A DNA stretch of 64,000 bases from Ruegeria lacuscaerulensis (GCF_013033355.1 NZ_WQDY01000015.1:31586-95585); one strand, 5' to 3'; positions 45,860 to 55,551 are shown, counted from the first letter of the stretch. The notes: generated from the sequence alone by a model not told the origin. A program made the numbers and translations.

Positions 45860-46149
45860 CACATTTTCCCAACTTCGTCAGGAATGTCGTAGAAAGTGGG
45901 GTGCCGGTAAACTTTGTCGCGGGATGGGTCGAACAGGGGCCCTTTGTCCGAAGGGCTGGAGGCCGTGATCTTTTCAGCCTCGACCACCCAGATACTTACG
46001 CCTTCGTTGCGGCGCGTATAAACGTCTCGCGCATTCCGTATGGCATGCTCGGCATCCGCCGCGTGCAACGAGCCGACGTGCCGGTGGCTCATGCCGTGTT
46101 GGCCTCGGATAAAGACTTCCCACAGGGGCCATTCGTTTTGGTGTGACAT
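45859..46149 (-). CDS. paaB: Phenylacetyl-CoA epoxidase subunit PaaB
   Basis: 96-aa small subunit of unclear role, required for a working epoxidase complex. It has the family opening EWPLWEVFIRGQHGMSHRHVG and the AEHAIRNARDVYTRR block. GGAG 6-7 bp upstream lies in the end of paaA, 3 bp away. Length is normal. Confidence 0.95.
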   Translation of the reverse strand: MSHQNEWPLWEVFIRGQHGMSHRHVGSLHAADAEHAIRNARDVYTRRNEGVSIWVVEAEKITASSPSDKGPLFDPSRDKVYRHPTFYDIPDEVGKM

Positions 46150-46152
46150 CGA

Positions 46153-47148
46153 CTACTCCGCCGCTTTGGATTTGTTTTGGGCTTTCCGCGCGTGGGCCAG
46201 CATGGCATCACGGACCCAGGCGCCATCCTCCCAAGCCTTACGGCGGGCGCTCAGACGCTCGGCATTGCAGGGGCCATTGCCCGAGATGACATCGAAAAAC
46301 TCGGACCAGTCTGGTTCACTAAAATCATAATGCCCGGTTTCTTCGTTCCAGCGCAGGTTCTCGTCAGGAATTGACAAGCCCAGAAACTCGGCTTGCGGAA
46401 CGGTTTCATCGACGAATTTCTGACGCAGCTCATCATTTGTGTTGATCTTGATCCGCCAAGCCATCGATTGGGCGGAATGTACGCTGTCCTTGTCCGACGG
46501 ACCGAACATCATCAGGGCAGGATACCAGAACCGGTTTAGAGCGTCCTGCGCCATGCGCTTTTGATCGTCAGTACCTTCTTTCGCCATCCTAATCATGATG
46601 TGATAGCCTTGGCGTTGGTGAAAGCTTTCTTCTTTGCAGATGCGCACCATTGCCCGCGCATAGGGGCCATACGAGGTGCGCTGCAGTGGCACCTGATTCA
46701 TGATCGCAGCCCCATCAACCAGCCATCCGACCGCGCCCATATCTGCCCAAGTCAGGGTGGGATAGTTGAAGATGGACGAATACTTCATCCGCTCGGAGTG
46801 CAGCATCTCGACCAGCTCATCCCGACTGACGCCCAGTGTCTCAGCGGCGCAATAAAGATACAGCCCATGGCCTGCCTCATCCTGAACTTTGGCCAGAAGG
46901 TTGGCCTTGCGTTCCAAAGTGGGCGCACGGGTGATCCAATTGCCTTCGGGCAGTTGACCTACAATTTCAGAATGCGCGTGCTGGCCGATCTGACGGATCA
47001 GTGTTTTTCGATAGCTTGGAGGCATATAGTCCTTGGGTTCGATCTTTTCACCGCGGTCGATGCGATCTTGAAATGCCCGATCTTCGGGGCTCATCTCGTT
47101 ACGAGATTGCACCCCTTTGCCCGTTGATTTTACCATTTGGGCGTACAT
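46153..47148 (-). CDS. paaA: Phenylacetyl-CoA 1,2-epoxidase catalytic subunit
   Basis: 331-aa di-iron oxygenase that adds one oxygen atom to the ring of phenylacetyl-CoA. Ligand-bearing helices: QDEAGHGLYLYCAAETLG (ExxH) and RICKEESFHQRQGYHIMIRM (ExxxH), with other carboxylates in the helices between. First gene of the paaABCDE operon, preceded by an AT-rich promoter region with repeated palindromes. GAGGACAAGG precedes the ATG. Confidence 0.97.
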   Translation of the reverse strand: MYAQMVKSTGKGVQSRNEMSPEDRAFQDRIDRGEKIEPKDYMPPSYRKTLIRQIGQHAHSEIVGQLPEGNWITRAPTLERKANLLAKVQDEAGHGLYLYCAAETLGVSRDELVEMLHSERMKYSSIFNYPTLTWADMGAVGWLVDGAAIMNQVPLQRTSYGPYARAMVRICKEESFHQRQGYHIMIRMAKEGTDDQKRMAQDALNRFWYPALMMFGPSDKDSVHSAQSMAWRIKINTNDELRQKFVDETVPQAEFLGLSIPDENLRWNEETGHYDFSEPDWSEFFDVISGNGPCNAERLSARRKAWEDGAWVRDAMLAHARKAQNKSKAAE

Positions 47149-47181
47149 GGCCTTGTCCTCCTCAAACCCATTCCGCTTGCC

Positions 47182-47244
47182 TTGATCAATATGTTACAGA
47201 AAAATAAAGTAACAAGCAAACTGTAACGTATTTTGATTGATCAA
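47182..47244. promoter_or_regulatory. paaA promoter region with repeated palindromes
   Basis: The 8-bp palindrome TTGATCAA occurs twice (47182-47189 and 47237-47244), 55 bp centre to centre, about five helical turns. Between them lies a 6-bp inverted repeat TGTTAC / GTAACA (47192-47197 and 47209-47214) and a further TGTAAC at 47222. Candidate binding sites for the PaaX-like or TetR regulator. The region also serves the divergent DUF2520 gene. Confidence 0.5.
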
Positions 47245-47308
47245 TTCCTTTGAGATAATTGGCGATCATTTTAATAGCTGTTGTGCGTCATAAAGGGGGG
47301 GCTCAGAA

Positions 47309-48154
47309 TTGGGCACTACGACTGTTAATCTCATCGGGGCAGGACGGGTTGGCCAGACACTGGCTCGACTATTGCCAGCAACGCAGTCTTATGTTCTGCA
47401 GGATGTAAGCAGCCGTCGTCTTAAATCCGCTAAGGATGCTGCCGCATTCGGTCGCAACGCGCGGGCTGTTGAGCACTTGGCCGATATGCGGCCAGCAAAC
47501 ATTTGGATACTTGCCGTACCCGATTCGAAAATCGCCGAGGTGGCCAGAACCTTAAGCGACTCGAACCCAGATAGTGTGTTGCAGGGATCGCGCCCTGTTG
47601 CACTACATTGTAGTGGATTCTACCCGGCCGCCCAAATGGATGCCTTAAACGAATATGGGTGGGGTTTGGCGAGTGCGCATCCAGTGCTTTCCTTTTCAGA
47701 TCCCGAAACTGCAGCATCGCAAGTCTCCTGTGTCCCTTGTGGCATCGAAGGTGACCCATATGCGGCAAGCATCGCTACTTCGTTGTTCGAAGAGATGGGC
47801 GCCGAGTGCTTTTCCATCCGGTCGGATGCGAAAAGCCTGTATCATGCTGCTGCGGTAATCTCGAATAACTTCACGGTAGTCCTGCAAGCCTTGGCGCGTG
47901 AGGCGTGGGCCGAAGCGGGCGTTTCCGAGGATATGGCAGCACGCCTGAATGAAAAGCTGTTGACCGGAACTTGCGAAAACGTAGCCGCGCAGGGGCCACA
48001 GGTCGCGTTGACTGGTCCCGCTGCACGCGGGGATACTGACGTCGTTGCTCAACAAAACAGAGTCGTGGCTGGTTGGCACCCGACAGCTGGGGAGTTGTAT
48101 GCACAACTAAGTGATCTGGCGCGGTCCCTTAAATCAAGCGGCAAAACCCGTTAG
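47309..48154 (+). CDS. DUF2520/Rossmann-like putative oxidoreductase
   Basis: 281 aa. The N-terminal Rossmann fold has VNLIGAGRVGQTLARLL and the IWILAVPDSKIAEVA block. The C-terminal helical DUF2520 domain includes SLYHAAAVISNNFTVVLQAL, LNEKLLTG and ALTGPAARGD. It resembles F420-dependent NADP reductase-like and ketopantoate-reductase-type folds; the substrate is unknown. TTG at 47309 is the start, with AAGGGGGG 8 bp upstream and the nucleotide motif following at once. Divergent from paaA, 160 bp apart. Confidence 0.85.
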   Translation: MGTTTVNLIGAGRVGQTLARLLPATQSYVLQDVSSRRLKSAKDAAAFGRNARAVEHLADMRPANIWILAVPDSKIAEVARTLSDSNPDSVLQGSRPVALHCSGFYPAAQMDALNEYGWGLASAHPVLSFSDPETAASQVSCVPCGIEGDPYAASIATSLFEEMGAECFSIRSDAKSLYHAAAVISNNFTVVLQALAREAWAEAGVSEDMAARLNEKLLTGTCENVAAQGPQVALTGPAARGDTDVVAQQNRVVAGWHPTAGELYAQLSDLARSLKSSGKTR

Positions 48155-48293
48155 CGCCACAACCATCGCTTTGGTCTATTGATCCTCAGTGGAAAATAGT
48201 ATACCGCCGCATACAAAGAGCATCCTGTGGGCCTGGAAAACCAGTCTTTGCCGGGTCTCAAGCTTCTTCTAACGCCTAATCGTCGGGACCGCC

Positions 48294-51083
48294 ATGAGCC
48301 TTTACACAGATTACCTCAGTGAAATTGAAACGCGCAAAGAACAGGGCCTGCACCCCAAGCCCATTGATGATGGTGCGCTGGTCAAAGAGATCGTTGAGCA
48401 GATCAAAGATGCCGGAAACGTGCATCGCGAGGACTCGCTGAACTTTTTCATTTACAACACCCTGCCCGGAACCACGAGCGCCGCAGGTGAAAAGGCTGAG
48501 TTCCTGAAAGAAATCGTCTTGGGTCACACTGTGGTCGACGAAATCTCGGTTCCTTTCGCGTTTGAACTTTTGTCACACATGAAAGGTGGCCCGTCGGTGC
48601 GGGTCTTGTTGGACCTTGCTTTGGGCGAAGATGCAGCAATTGCCGAGCAGGCAGCCGCAGTCCTGAAGACTCAGGTTTTCTTGTATGACGCCGATACAGA
48701 TCGCTTGAAAGAGGCTTTCAAAGCCGGGCATCCCATCGCCAAAGAGATTCTGGAAAGCTACGCCAAGGCTGAATTCTTCACCAAACTGCCCGAAATCGAC
48801 GAAGAGATCGAAGTTGTCACCTATGTTGCAGCCGAAGGTGATATCTCGACCGACTTGTTGTCGCCCGGCAATCAAGCGCACTCGCGCGCGGATCGGGAGC
48901 TGCACGGCAAGTGCTTTATCTCGGACAAAGCGCAGCAAGAAGTTGAGGCGCTGAAACTGCAACACCCCGATAAGCGGGTGATGCTGATTGCAGAGAAAGG
49001 CACCATGGGTGTTGGGTCGTCTCGGATGTCGGGCGTCAACAACGTAGCCCTGTGGACGGGTCAGCAGGCCAGCCCCTACGTGCCTTTCGTCAACTTCGCG
49101 CCTGTTGTCGCAGGCACGAACGGCATTTCCCCGATCTTCCTGACCACCGTCGGTGTGACTGGTGGTATTGGTTTGGACCTGAAGAACTGGGTCAAGAAGG
49201 TCGATGAAGACGGGAATGCCATCCTGAACAATGACGGCAACCCGATCCTTGAAGAGCAGTATTCGGTCGCGACCGGTACCGTTCTGAAGATCAACACCAA
49301 AAGCCACAAACTGCTGAGCGAAGATGGCGATGAGCTGGTGGATGTGTCGGCCTCGTTCACTCCGCAAAAAGTCGAATTCATGAAAGCCGGTGGCTCTTAC
49401 GCCATTGTCTTTGGCAAAAAACTGCAGACTTTGGCCGCCGAGACGCTGGGTGTCGAGGCCCCGCTGGTCTTTGCACCGTCCAAGGAAGTCAGCCATGAAG
49501 GTCAGGGCCTGACTGCGGTTGAGAAAATCTTTAACAAGAACGCAGTTGGGGCGACCCCAGGTAAGACCCTGCACGCTGGTTCGGACGTCCGTGTAAAGGT
49601 CAATATCGTGGGTTCGCAGGACACCACCGGCCTGATGACCATGCAGGAACTCGAAGCGATGGCCGCAACAGTTGTGGCGCCCAGTGTTGACGGTGCCTAT
49701 CAGTCGGGCTGTCACACTGCGTCGGTCTGGGATGCCAAAGCTCAGGCCAACACGCCGCGTCTGATGAAGTTCATGAATGATTTCGGCCTTGTTACCGGTC
49801 GCGACCCGAAGGGCGTGTATCATTCGATGACCGACGTGATCCACAAGGTTCTGAACGACATCACTGTTGACGACTGGTCGGTGATCATCGGTGGGGACAG
49901 CCACACCCGTATGTCCAAAGGTGTGGCGTTCGGCGCGGACTCGGGCACCGTGGCTTTGGCGCTGGCGACCGGTGAAGCCTCGATGCCGATCCCCGAGTCA
50001 GTAAAAGTGACCTTCAAAGGCAAAATGGCGGACCATATGGACTTCCGCGACGTGGTACACGCCACACAGGCGCAGATGTTGGAACAACATGGCGACAATG
50101 TCTTCCAGGGCCGCGTAATCGAGGTTCATATCGGAACGCTGCTGGCGGATCAGGCCTTTACCTTCACTGACTGGACTGCCGAGATGAAGGCCAAAGCCTC
50201 GGTCTGTATTTCGGATAACGACACTCTGATCGGTTCTCTGGAACTGGCTAAATCGCGTATTCAGATTATGATCGACAAGGGTATGGAGCATGAGAGTGGC
50301 ATGCTGCAGAAGTTGATCGCGATTGCGGATGCCCGCATTGCCGAGATCAAGTCCGGTGAAAAACCCGCCCTGCGTCCCGACGACAACGCGAAGTATTCCG
50401 CCGAAGTGGTCGTGGATCTGGATCAGATCGTCGAGCCGATGATCGCGGACCCGGATGTTAACAATGCGGACGTGTCCAAGCGCTATACACACGACACGAT
50501 CCGCCCGGTATCTTTCTATGGTGGTGACAAGAAAGTTGATCTGGGCTTCGTAGGATCTTGCATGGTGCATAAGGGTGACATGAAGATTGTTGCGCAAATG
50601 CTGCGAAACCTCGAAAAAGTGTCGGGGAAGGTAGAGTTCAAAGCCCCGCTGGTGGTGGCCGCCCCGACCTACAACATCATCGATGAGTTGAAGGAAGAAG
50701 GCGATTGGGACGTGCTCGAGAAGTATTCGGGCTTCGAATTCGACGACCTGTTCCCGAAAGAAAAGGCGCGCACCGAGTACGAAAACATCCTGTATCTTGA
50801 ACGCCCGGGCTGTAACCTGTGCATGGGCAACCAAGAGAAAGCCGCTAAAGGCGATACGGTTCTGGCGACGTCTACACGCCTGTTCCAAGGTCGCGTTGTG
50901 GCCGATGCACCGGACAAGAAAGGCGAAAGCTTGCTGGCCTCGACCCCGGTCGTGGTGCTGTCGGCCATTCTGGGTCGTACGCCCAAGATCGACGAGTACA
51001 AAGCCGCGGTCGAAGGCATTGACCTGACCCGATTTGCGCCTCCGGTTGAAAAACTGGCCAACAGCCGCTCGGCTCATTTCTAA
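48294..51083 (+). CDS. acnB: Bifunctional aconitate hydratase 2 / 2-methylisocitrate dehydratase
   Basis: TCA-cycle aconitase of the AcnB type, 929 aa (E. coli 865; about 60 extra residues). An N-terminal HEAT-like domain comes first, then the swivel, then the catalytic aconitase domains. The [4Fe-4S] cysteines fit Cys756 (VGSCMVHKGD), Cys840 and Cys843 (GCNLCMGNQEK). IGGDSHTRMSKGVAFGADSG and SGCHTASVWD are substrate-binding loops. Can also dehydrate 2-methylcitrate products. Monocistronic, with its own terminator. Confidence 0.97.
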   Translation: MSLYTDYLSEIETRKEQGLHPKPIDDGALVKEIVEQIKDAGNVHREDSLNFFIYNTLPGTTSAAGEKAEFLKEIVLGHTVVDEISVPFAFELLSHMKGGPSVRVLLDLALGEDAAIAEQAAAVLKTQVFLYDADTDRLKEAFKAGHPIAKEILESYAKAEFFTKLPEIDEEIEVVTYVAAEGDISTDLLSPGNQAHSRADRELHGKCFISDKAQQEVEALKLQHPDKRVMLIAEKGTMGVGSSRMSGVNNVALWTGQQASPYVPFVNFAPVVAGTNGISPIFLTTVGVTGGIGLDLKNWVKKVDEDGNAILNNDGNPILEEQYSVATGTVLKINTKSHKLLSEDGDELVDVSASFTPQKVEFMKAGGSYAIVFGKKLQTLAAETLGVEAPLVFAPSKEVSHEGQGLTAVEKIFNKNAVGATPGKTLHAGSDVRVKVNIVGSQDTTGLMTMQELEAMAATVVAPSVDGAYQSGCHTASVWDAKAQANTPRLMKFMNDFGLVTGRDPKGVYHSMTDVIHKVLNDITVDDWSVIIGGDSHTRMSKGVAFGADSGTVALALATGEASMPIPESVKVTFKGKMADHMDFRDVVHATQAQMLEQHGDNVFQGRVIEVHIGTLLADQAFTFTDWTAEMKAKASVCISDNDTLIGSLELAKSRIQIMIDKGMEHESGMLQKLIAIADARIAEIKSGEKPALRPDDNAKYSAEVVVDLDQIVEPMIADPDVNNADVSKRYTHDTIRPVSFYGGDKKVDLGFVGSCMVHKGDMKIVAQMLRNLEKVSGKVEFKAPLVVAAPTYNIIDELKEEGDWDVLEKYSGFEFDDLFPKEKARTEYENILYLERPGCNLCMGNQEKAAKGDTVLATSTRLFQGRVVADAPDKKGESLLASTPVVVLSAILGRTPKIDEYKAAVEGIDLTRFAPPVEKLANSRSAHF

Positions 51084-51089
51084 ACACGG

Positions 51090-51127
51090 CGGGCCGGTCA
51101 CCAAACTGGTGATCCGGCCCGTTTTTT
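51090..51127 (+). terminator. Intrinsic terminator of acnB
   Basis: Strong stem CGGGCCGGTCACC / GGTGATCCGGCCCG (one mismatch) with a 6-nt loop, followed by six T, starting 7 bp past the acnB stop. It also separates acnB from the convergent bio operon. Confidence 0.88.
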
Positions 51128-51145
51128 CCCTGTCTAGTTAGACGA

Positions 51146-51904
51146 TCAGCGCGCTTTGCGCGCAACAATCCATGTTGCGTGATACGTCAGACAGACCCCT
51201 TCCGGAGTCCGGTGCAGCCTTTCATAGTCATCGCTGAACTGTCTGAGCGTGGCTTTGGTCCATGGTTTTTGGGCCCGGCCATTTACTCCGGTTTTCCGAA
51301 GGTGCTGCAGGACATCTCTTGGAGTTGCGAAGAACACGCGCTCTAATGCTTCCCCGGTATTGATGACCTCCAAACACTCGGTGACGGCCGACGCCATATC
51401 CGAGTGATCCATCAGGCCAGGTGCGGCCGCAGACGAACCAATCTGTGCCAATTCGGTGTATTGGAATGGCCCGAACCCGGAAATGGCAAGCCATCCACCG
51501 GGCGACAATGCGTTGGCAGCCTGACGCAGAAATTCTGCGGGGTTCTGTAGCCATTGTATCATCGAGGCCGACGCGATTAGGTCAGGCTGCGTCGGCAAGC
51601 TGACTTTTGAAGCATCGCCGCACAGAAACTTGGCGCGATGACGGTTTGCGGTTTCTGCGGCGGCGGGGGTAAGGTCGTTAAGCGTTAAAGCGCCACAATC
51701 AAAGGTTTCAAGCAGGCGTCGAGTAAGGTGACCTGTGCCGCATCCAAGTTCGAGCGTTTTGTTGAATCGTTCAGGCGCGCCTGCCGCACCAAGGGCTGTC
51801 ACCAAACGATCCGCGACTCGTGCCTGTTGGCTGGCCTCTCCGTGATAGGAATGAAAACTTCTGCTGAAACTGCGCTGCACCCGATCTGTGGCTTGAAACG
51901 TCAT
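51146..51904 (-). CDS. bioC: Malonyl-ACP O-methyltransferase
   Basis: 252-aa SAM methyltransferase that masks malonyl-ACP as a methyl ester so that fatty acid synthesis can build pimeloyl-ACP. It has SAM motif I ELGCGTGHLTRRLLE, LTLNDLTPA-type motif II and PDLIASASMIQWLQNPAEFL motif. The ATG at 51904 overlaps the bioG stop (ATGA). Last gene of the biotin operon, convergent with acnB. Confidence 0.92.
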   Translation of the reverse strand: MTFQATDRVQRSFSRSFHSYHGEASQQARVADRLVTALGAAGAPERFNKTLELGCGTGHLTRRLLETFDCGALTLNDLTPAAAETANRHRAKFLCGDASKVSLPTQPDLIASASMIQWLQNPAEFLRQAANALSPGGWLAISGFGPFQYTELAQIGSSAAAPGLMDHSDMASAVTECLEVINTGEALERVFFATPRDVLQHLRKTGVNGRAQKPWTKATLRQFSDDYERLHRTPEGVCLTYHATWIVARKAR

Positions 51905-52521
51905 GAACACCACTCCGTCCAGTTTTGACCCTTACGAAAAGGGACATGTGGCGCATCCACGCCGCGGACCACGCTTGCCTGGTCCTTCCAGGCGGCTTCT
52001 TGTGCAGAGGTTGGAATGATCCGGTCGTGTTGCGGAATCCAGATGCGATCGAATGAAAGCGCGCGCGCTGGCCCCCGTGCGATAACTGCGTTCAACTCTG
52101 CACGGGCCTTGGGGACGTCGAGCTTGCGGGCGGGCACGTCCAATCCCGCGCGGCGGCAGAATTTGGAAAAGCTCGCTTCGGTCAGGTTGTCGGCAGTTGC
52201 CCTAATCATCTCGGGTGCTATGCCCCAGCGCGGATCTGCTGGGTACAAAGTACCGCCAACAGCAACAAGCCTTGTCGGTCTGACATTAAAGTCGTTCACC
52301 CAATGGGCGGCCGAAACGACTCCGAAGGAAAATGAAACCAGTGTGACCCGATCATAGTCTGAGGTTTCATCCAGGGGGTCGTCCAGACGGATATAATCGT
52401 CAACAAACAGTTGATCATGTTCACTGGAAAGCTGTTGAAACGGGGCAGGGCCCAAAGCCCATCCCCCAAAGATCAGGATCAAGTCTGCCGTGCCAGAGCG
52501 TGCCAGCCATTGCTTTTTCAT
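51901..52521 (-). CDS. bioG: Pimeloyl-ACP methyl ester esterase, BioG type
   Basis: 206-aa alpha/beta hydrolase (DUF452) that removes the methyl ester made by BioC. Seen: LILIFGGWALGPAPF and the nucleophile elbow VSFSFGVVSA with a Ser at the centre, DRIIPTSAQ for the acidic residue and a C-terminal His (APHVPFRKG). BioG replaces BioH in many alphaproteobacteria. ATG at 52521 overlaps the bioA stop by 4 bp; the longer frame upstream lies inside bioA. Confidence 0.9.
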   Translation of the reverse strand: MKKQWLARSGTADLILIFGGWALGPAPFQQLSSEHDQLFVDDYIRLDDPLDETSDYDRVTLVSFSFGVVSAAHWVNDFNVRPTRLVAVGGTLYPADPRWGIAPEMIRATADNLTEASFSKFCRRAGLDVPARKLDVPKARAELNAVIARGPARALSFDRIWIPQHDRIIPTSAQEAAWKDQASVVRGVDAPHVPFRKGQNWTEWCS

Positions 52522-53804
52522 GAATGTCCTCGGGCCAGGGAAACCATGGTCTGTGTTACTCGGCTCAGTTCGTCCGAGGAAATTACGTAAGGCGGCATAC
52601 AATAGACGTTACGTGCAAAGGGGCGAAGCCAAACGCCCGTTTCCGGAGCCAGCTGATGTGCGACCGAAGGGTCAACCGGCGATGTCATCTCGATAACACC
52701 GATCGCACCCAGCACGCGAACATCCGCAACACCGGGAAGGGTTCGCGCGGCGGCCAATTCTTGTGTCAGCTGATCTGCGATAGATTGAACTTCACCCTGC
52801 CAATCCCGGCTCGAGATCTGATCAAGGCTGGCACAAGCCGCAGCACAAGCAAGTGGGTTCGCCATGTAGGTCGGTCCATGCATCAGAACACCGGCTTCGC
52901 TTTGTCCGATACGATGTGCGACGTTCCGCGACGTGATCGTCGTTGCCAGCGTGATGTGCCCCCCGGTCAACGCTTTCCCAAGACACAGGATGTCAGGGAC
53001 TACCCCAGCGTGATCCATCGCAAACAGTTTTCCCGTGCGTCCGAACCCCGTAGCGATCTCGTCGAAGATGACCAAGACATCATGCTCGCGGCACAACGCG
53101 TGCGCACGCCGCAGCCATTCGGGATGGTAGAAATACATTCCGCCTGCGCCTTGGACCACGGGCTCAAGGATAAGCCCTGCGATCTTGTCACCTTGTTCAG
53201 ACAGCAATTTCTTTAACTCATTGAGGCCGTTGGTATCGTCGTCTTCGGACCAGTCTTCCTCGAACCGGATTTTCGGACGCGACAGGAAATGCTGAATTGA
53301 CAGCGCGCCTCGGAACAGGCCGTGCATCCCGTTGACCGGGTCGCAAACGCTCATCGCTTTCCAGGTGTCGCCGTGATATCCGCCGCGAATGGTGGCGAAC
53401 TCGGTGCGTTGGGTGCGGTTTTGCGCCATCTGGTACTGCACCGCCATTTTGAGCGCGACCTCAATGGCAACCGATCCGCTGTCACTGTAGAAAATTCTGT
53501 CTAGCCCATCAGGCAGCAGATCGACCAGCTTCCGCCCCAGCTCGATCGCGGGGGTATGCGTCAGCCCACCGAACATGACGTGGGGCATTTGATCTAGTTG
53601 CGCCTGCATCGCCGCGATCAGTGCCGGATGACGATGGCCGTGGATAGCGCACCACCACGAAGACATGGCATCGATCATTTTTGTCCCATCGTCGCGGGTC
53701 AGCCAGACGCCTTCTGCCTCTGTGATCAGATGCATTGGGCCGGGATTGGCGATGTTCGTGTATGGATGCCACAGGTGGTTGGCGTCAAACTCCAGCGGGG
53801 TCAC
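52518..53804 (-). CDS. bioA: Adenosylmethionine-8-amino-7-oxononanoate aminotransferase
   Basis: 428-aa PLP enzyme making 7,8-diaminopelargonic acid from KAPA with AdoMet as amino donor. It has the HLWHPYTNI substrate loop near the N-terminus, IFDEIATGFGRTG, and the PLP lysine in CLGKALTGGHITLA. GTG start at 53804 overlaps the bioD stop (GTGA). Length is normal. Confidence 0.95.
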   Translation of the reverse strand: MTPLEFDANHLWHPYTNIANPGPMHLITEAEGVWLTRDDGTKMIDAMSSWWCAIHGHRHPALIAAMQAQLDQMPHVMFGGLTHTPAIELGRKLVDLLPDGLDRIFYSDSGSVAIEVALKMAVQYQMAQNRTQRTEFATIRGGYHGDTWKAMSVCDPVNGMHGLFRGALSIQHFLSRPKIRFEEDWSEDDDTNGLNELKKLLSEQGDKIAGLILEPVVQGAGGMYFYHPEWLRRAHALCREHDVLVIFDEIATGFGRTGKLFAMDHAGVVPDILCLGKALTGGHITLATTITSRNVAHRIGQSEAGVLMHGPTYMANPLACAAACASLDQISSRDWQGEVQSIADQLTQELAAARTLPGVADVRVLGAIGVIEMTSPVDPSVAHQLAPETGVWLRPFARNVYCMPPYVISSDELSRVTQTMVSLARGHS

Positions 53805-54421
53805 AGTGCGCTCCGGATTGTGGCGGTGTCGATGGCTTCAAACGCGTCCGACAGTGTTTGGGGTGTCAATGATGGCAAATGCGGAAGCCGGCCCAGATGC
53901 CGGACCGAGCACATCTGGGCAATGGTCTGCTCGACAGGCGGTTCAGCTTCGCCCACGAATGCAACGCCGACCAAATTGCATCCTGCGTTCCGCAACGCCA
54001 TCACGGACAGGCTGGAGTGATTGATCGTGCCAAGTGCTGTGCGGGCGACCAAAACAACCGGGGCTTTCCATTGCGCGAACAGATCCAAATAAAAATGTTC
54101 ACGGTTCAGCGGTACCATCACGCCGCCTGCACCTTCGACGACCAAGGGGCCGTCGACTTGCGGCAGTGCCAACTGGTTGAGCGTGATTTCCACGCCCATA
54201 TCTTCGGCCGACAAATGTGGAGAAGCGGGTAGGGATAGCCGGTATGCCTCGTGCAGAGTCTCAGCGCCAGACAAAGCGCGTATGGTTTCTGTGTCGGTCG
54301 CGTCTTCCAAGCCGGATTGAACAGGTTTCCAATACCGCGCGCCAAGTGCGGCGGTCAGGCCAGCTGCAAAAACTGTCTTGCCAACGCCGGTGTCAGTTCC
54401 TGTGACGATAATGGCGCTCAT
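53801..54421 (-). CDS. bioD: Dethiobiotin synthetase
   Basis: 206 aa, P-loop ATPase fold. Closes the ureido ring of dethiobiotin from DAPA, CO2 and ATP. Walker A is GTDTGVGKTV; VVEGAGGVMVPLN is the substrate block. It overlaps bioF (4 bp) upstream and bioA (4 bp) downstream. Confidence 0.95.
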   Translation of the reverse strand: MSAIIVTGTDTGVGKTVFAAGLTAALGARYWKPVQSGLEDATDTETIRALSGAETLHEAYRLSLPASPHLSAEDMGVEITLNQLALPQVDGPLVVEGAGGVMVPLNREHFYLDLFAQWKAPVVLVARTALGTINHSSLSVMALRNAGCNLVGVAFVGEAEPPVEQTIAQMCSVRHLGRLPHLPSLTPQTLSDAFEAIDTATIRSAL

Positions 54422-55551
54422 GCGGCTGCTTTCAACTGGTTGGACAAAATGTCGAAAAGGGCAGTGATATCTGCATCGCTGACATTGCCGGTGACGGAGA
54501 TACGCAAGCGAGACGTCCCGCGTGGAACCGTCGGTGGGCGAATTCCGCGAACGTCGAACCCGTGGGCTTGCAGCTCGGACGCGATGCGCATTGTCAAAGC
54601 ATCATCGCCCAAGATAATCGGGATGATTTGACTGTTTAGGCTGGCGTTGGGCAGGCCGATGCGCCGGGCGCAGGCATGCGCGAAATGCATTCTGGAGACG
54701 GCCGACTGGGTAAGAGTCGCCTCACATTGCAATCGTTCAAGCACAGCTCGCAGCAGCGCAGCATTCAGCGGAGAGGGCGCAGTCGCGAAAATAAAGGGTC
54801 GGGCACGGTTGATCAGCGTGTCAATCATCACCCGAGGGCCACAGATCAATCCGCCAGCAACCCCCAAACCCTTGCCGCATGTATGCAGCGTGACAAGCTC
54901 TGCTTCCAAGCCATGGGCCAGCCCCCGTCCGCTGGGTCCAAACAGTCCGGTCGCATGGGCTTCGTCGACAACCAGAATGGCATCGAACGCAACAGCCATA
55001 TCAGCTAGCGCTGTCAGAGGTGCAAGATCACCTTCCATCGAATAGACGCTTTCTACGGCGATCCAGATTTGTCCGGTCCCGCCTTTCGCGCGCCACTCCT
55101 CAAGGATACGCCGGGCGTCCTCCACGTCATTATGTTTGAAAGCCCGAGCTTCAGCGCGGCCGAGGCGCATTCCTTCATGTGCACTGGCATGAACAAGCGC
55201 ATCATAAAGGATCAGATCTTCGGCTGCGGGCAGGGTCGAAAATATTGCCTGATTTGCCTGAAAGCCGCCGCCCATGAACAGAGCAGCCTCGGACTGGAAA
55301 AAGCGGGCCGCTGACTGCTCAAGCGCCTCATGTTCCGGGTGGTTGCCGCGTAACAGGCGTGATCCGCCCGACCCGACAGGCACTTCGCGGGCAAGTGCGT
55401 TGCGCGCGGTGTCGGCCAGAAACTCGGACCGGGCCAGCCCCAAGTAGTCATTGGAGGCAAAATCTAAACCCTGCGCTGCGGTCAGGCTACGTCTGCGATG
55501 CCGTTTCGTAAGGGTCGCAAGCATCGCGTCAAGGCGATGATGCGCTTTCAT
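54418..55551 (-). CDS. bioF: 8-amino-7-oxononanoate synthase
   Basis: 377-aa PLP enzyme that condenses pimeloyl-ACP (or CoA) with alanine. DFASNDYLGLARS, VDEAHATGLFGPSGRG and the PLP lysine in LHTCGKGLGVAGGL are family marks. The N-terminal DAMLATLTKRHRRR is short. Overlaps bioB by 4 bp (ATGA). Normal length. Confidence 0.95.
   Translation of the reverse strand: MKAHHRLDAMLATLTKRHRRRSLTAAQGLDFASNDYLGLARSEFLADTARNALAREVPVGSGGSRLLRGNHPEHEALEQSAARFFQSEAALFMGGGFQANQAIFSTLPAAEDLILYDALVHASAHEGMRLGRAEARAFKHNDVEDARRILEEWRAKGGTGQIWIAVESVYSMEGDLAPLTALADMAVAFDAILVVDEAHATGLFGPSGRGLAHGLEAELVTLHTCGKGLGVAGGLICGPRVMIDTLINRARPFIFATAPSPLNAALLRAVLERLQCEATLTQSAVSRMHFAHACARRIGLPNASLNSQIIPIILGDDALTMRIASELQAHGFDVRGIRPPTVPRGTSRLRISVTGNVSDADITALFDILSNQLKAAA

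Noticed and set aside
48573..49904. Long minus-strand frame inside acnB (443 aa)
   Set aside because: Antisense shadow of a well-conserved aconitase; composition mirrors the codon bias of acnB and shows no family motif.
49998..51104. Second minus-strand frame inside acnB (368 aa)
   Set aside because: Same reason as above; it runs through the acnB terminator, which argues against a real gene.
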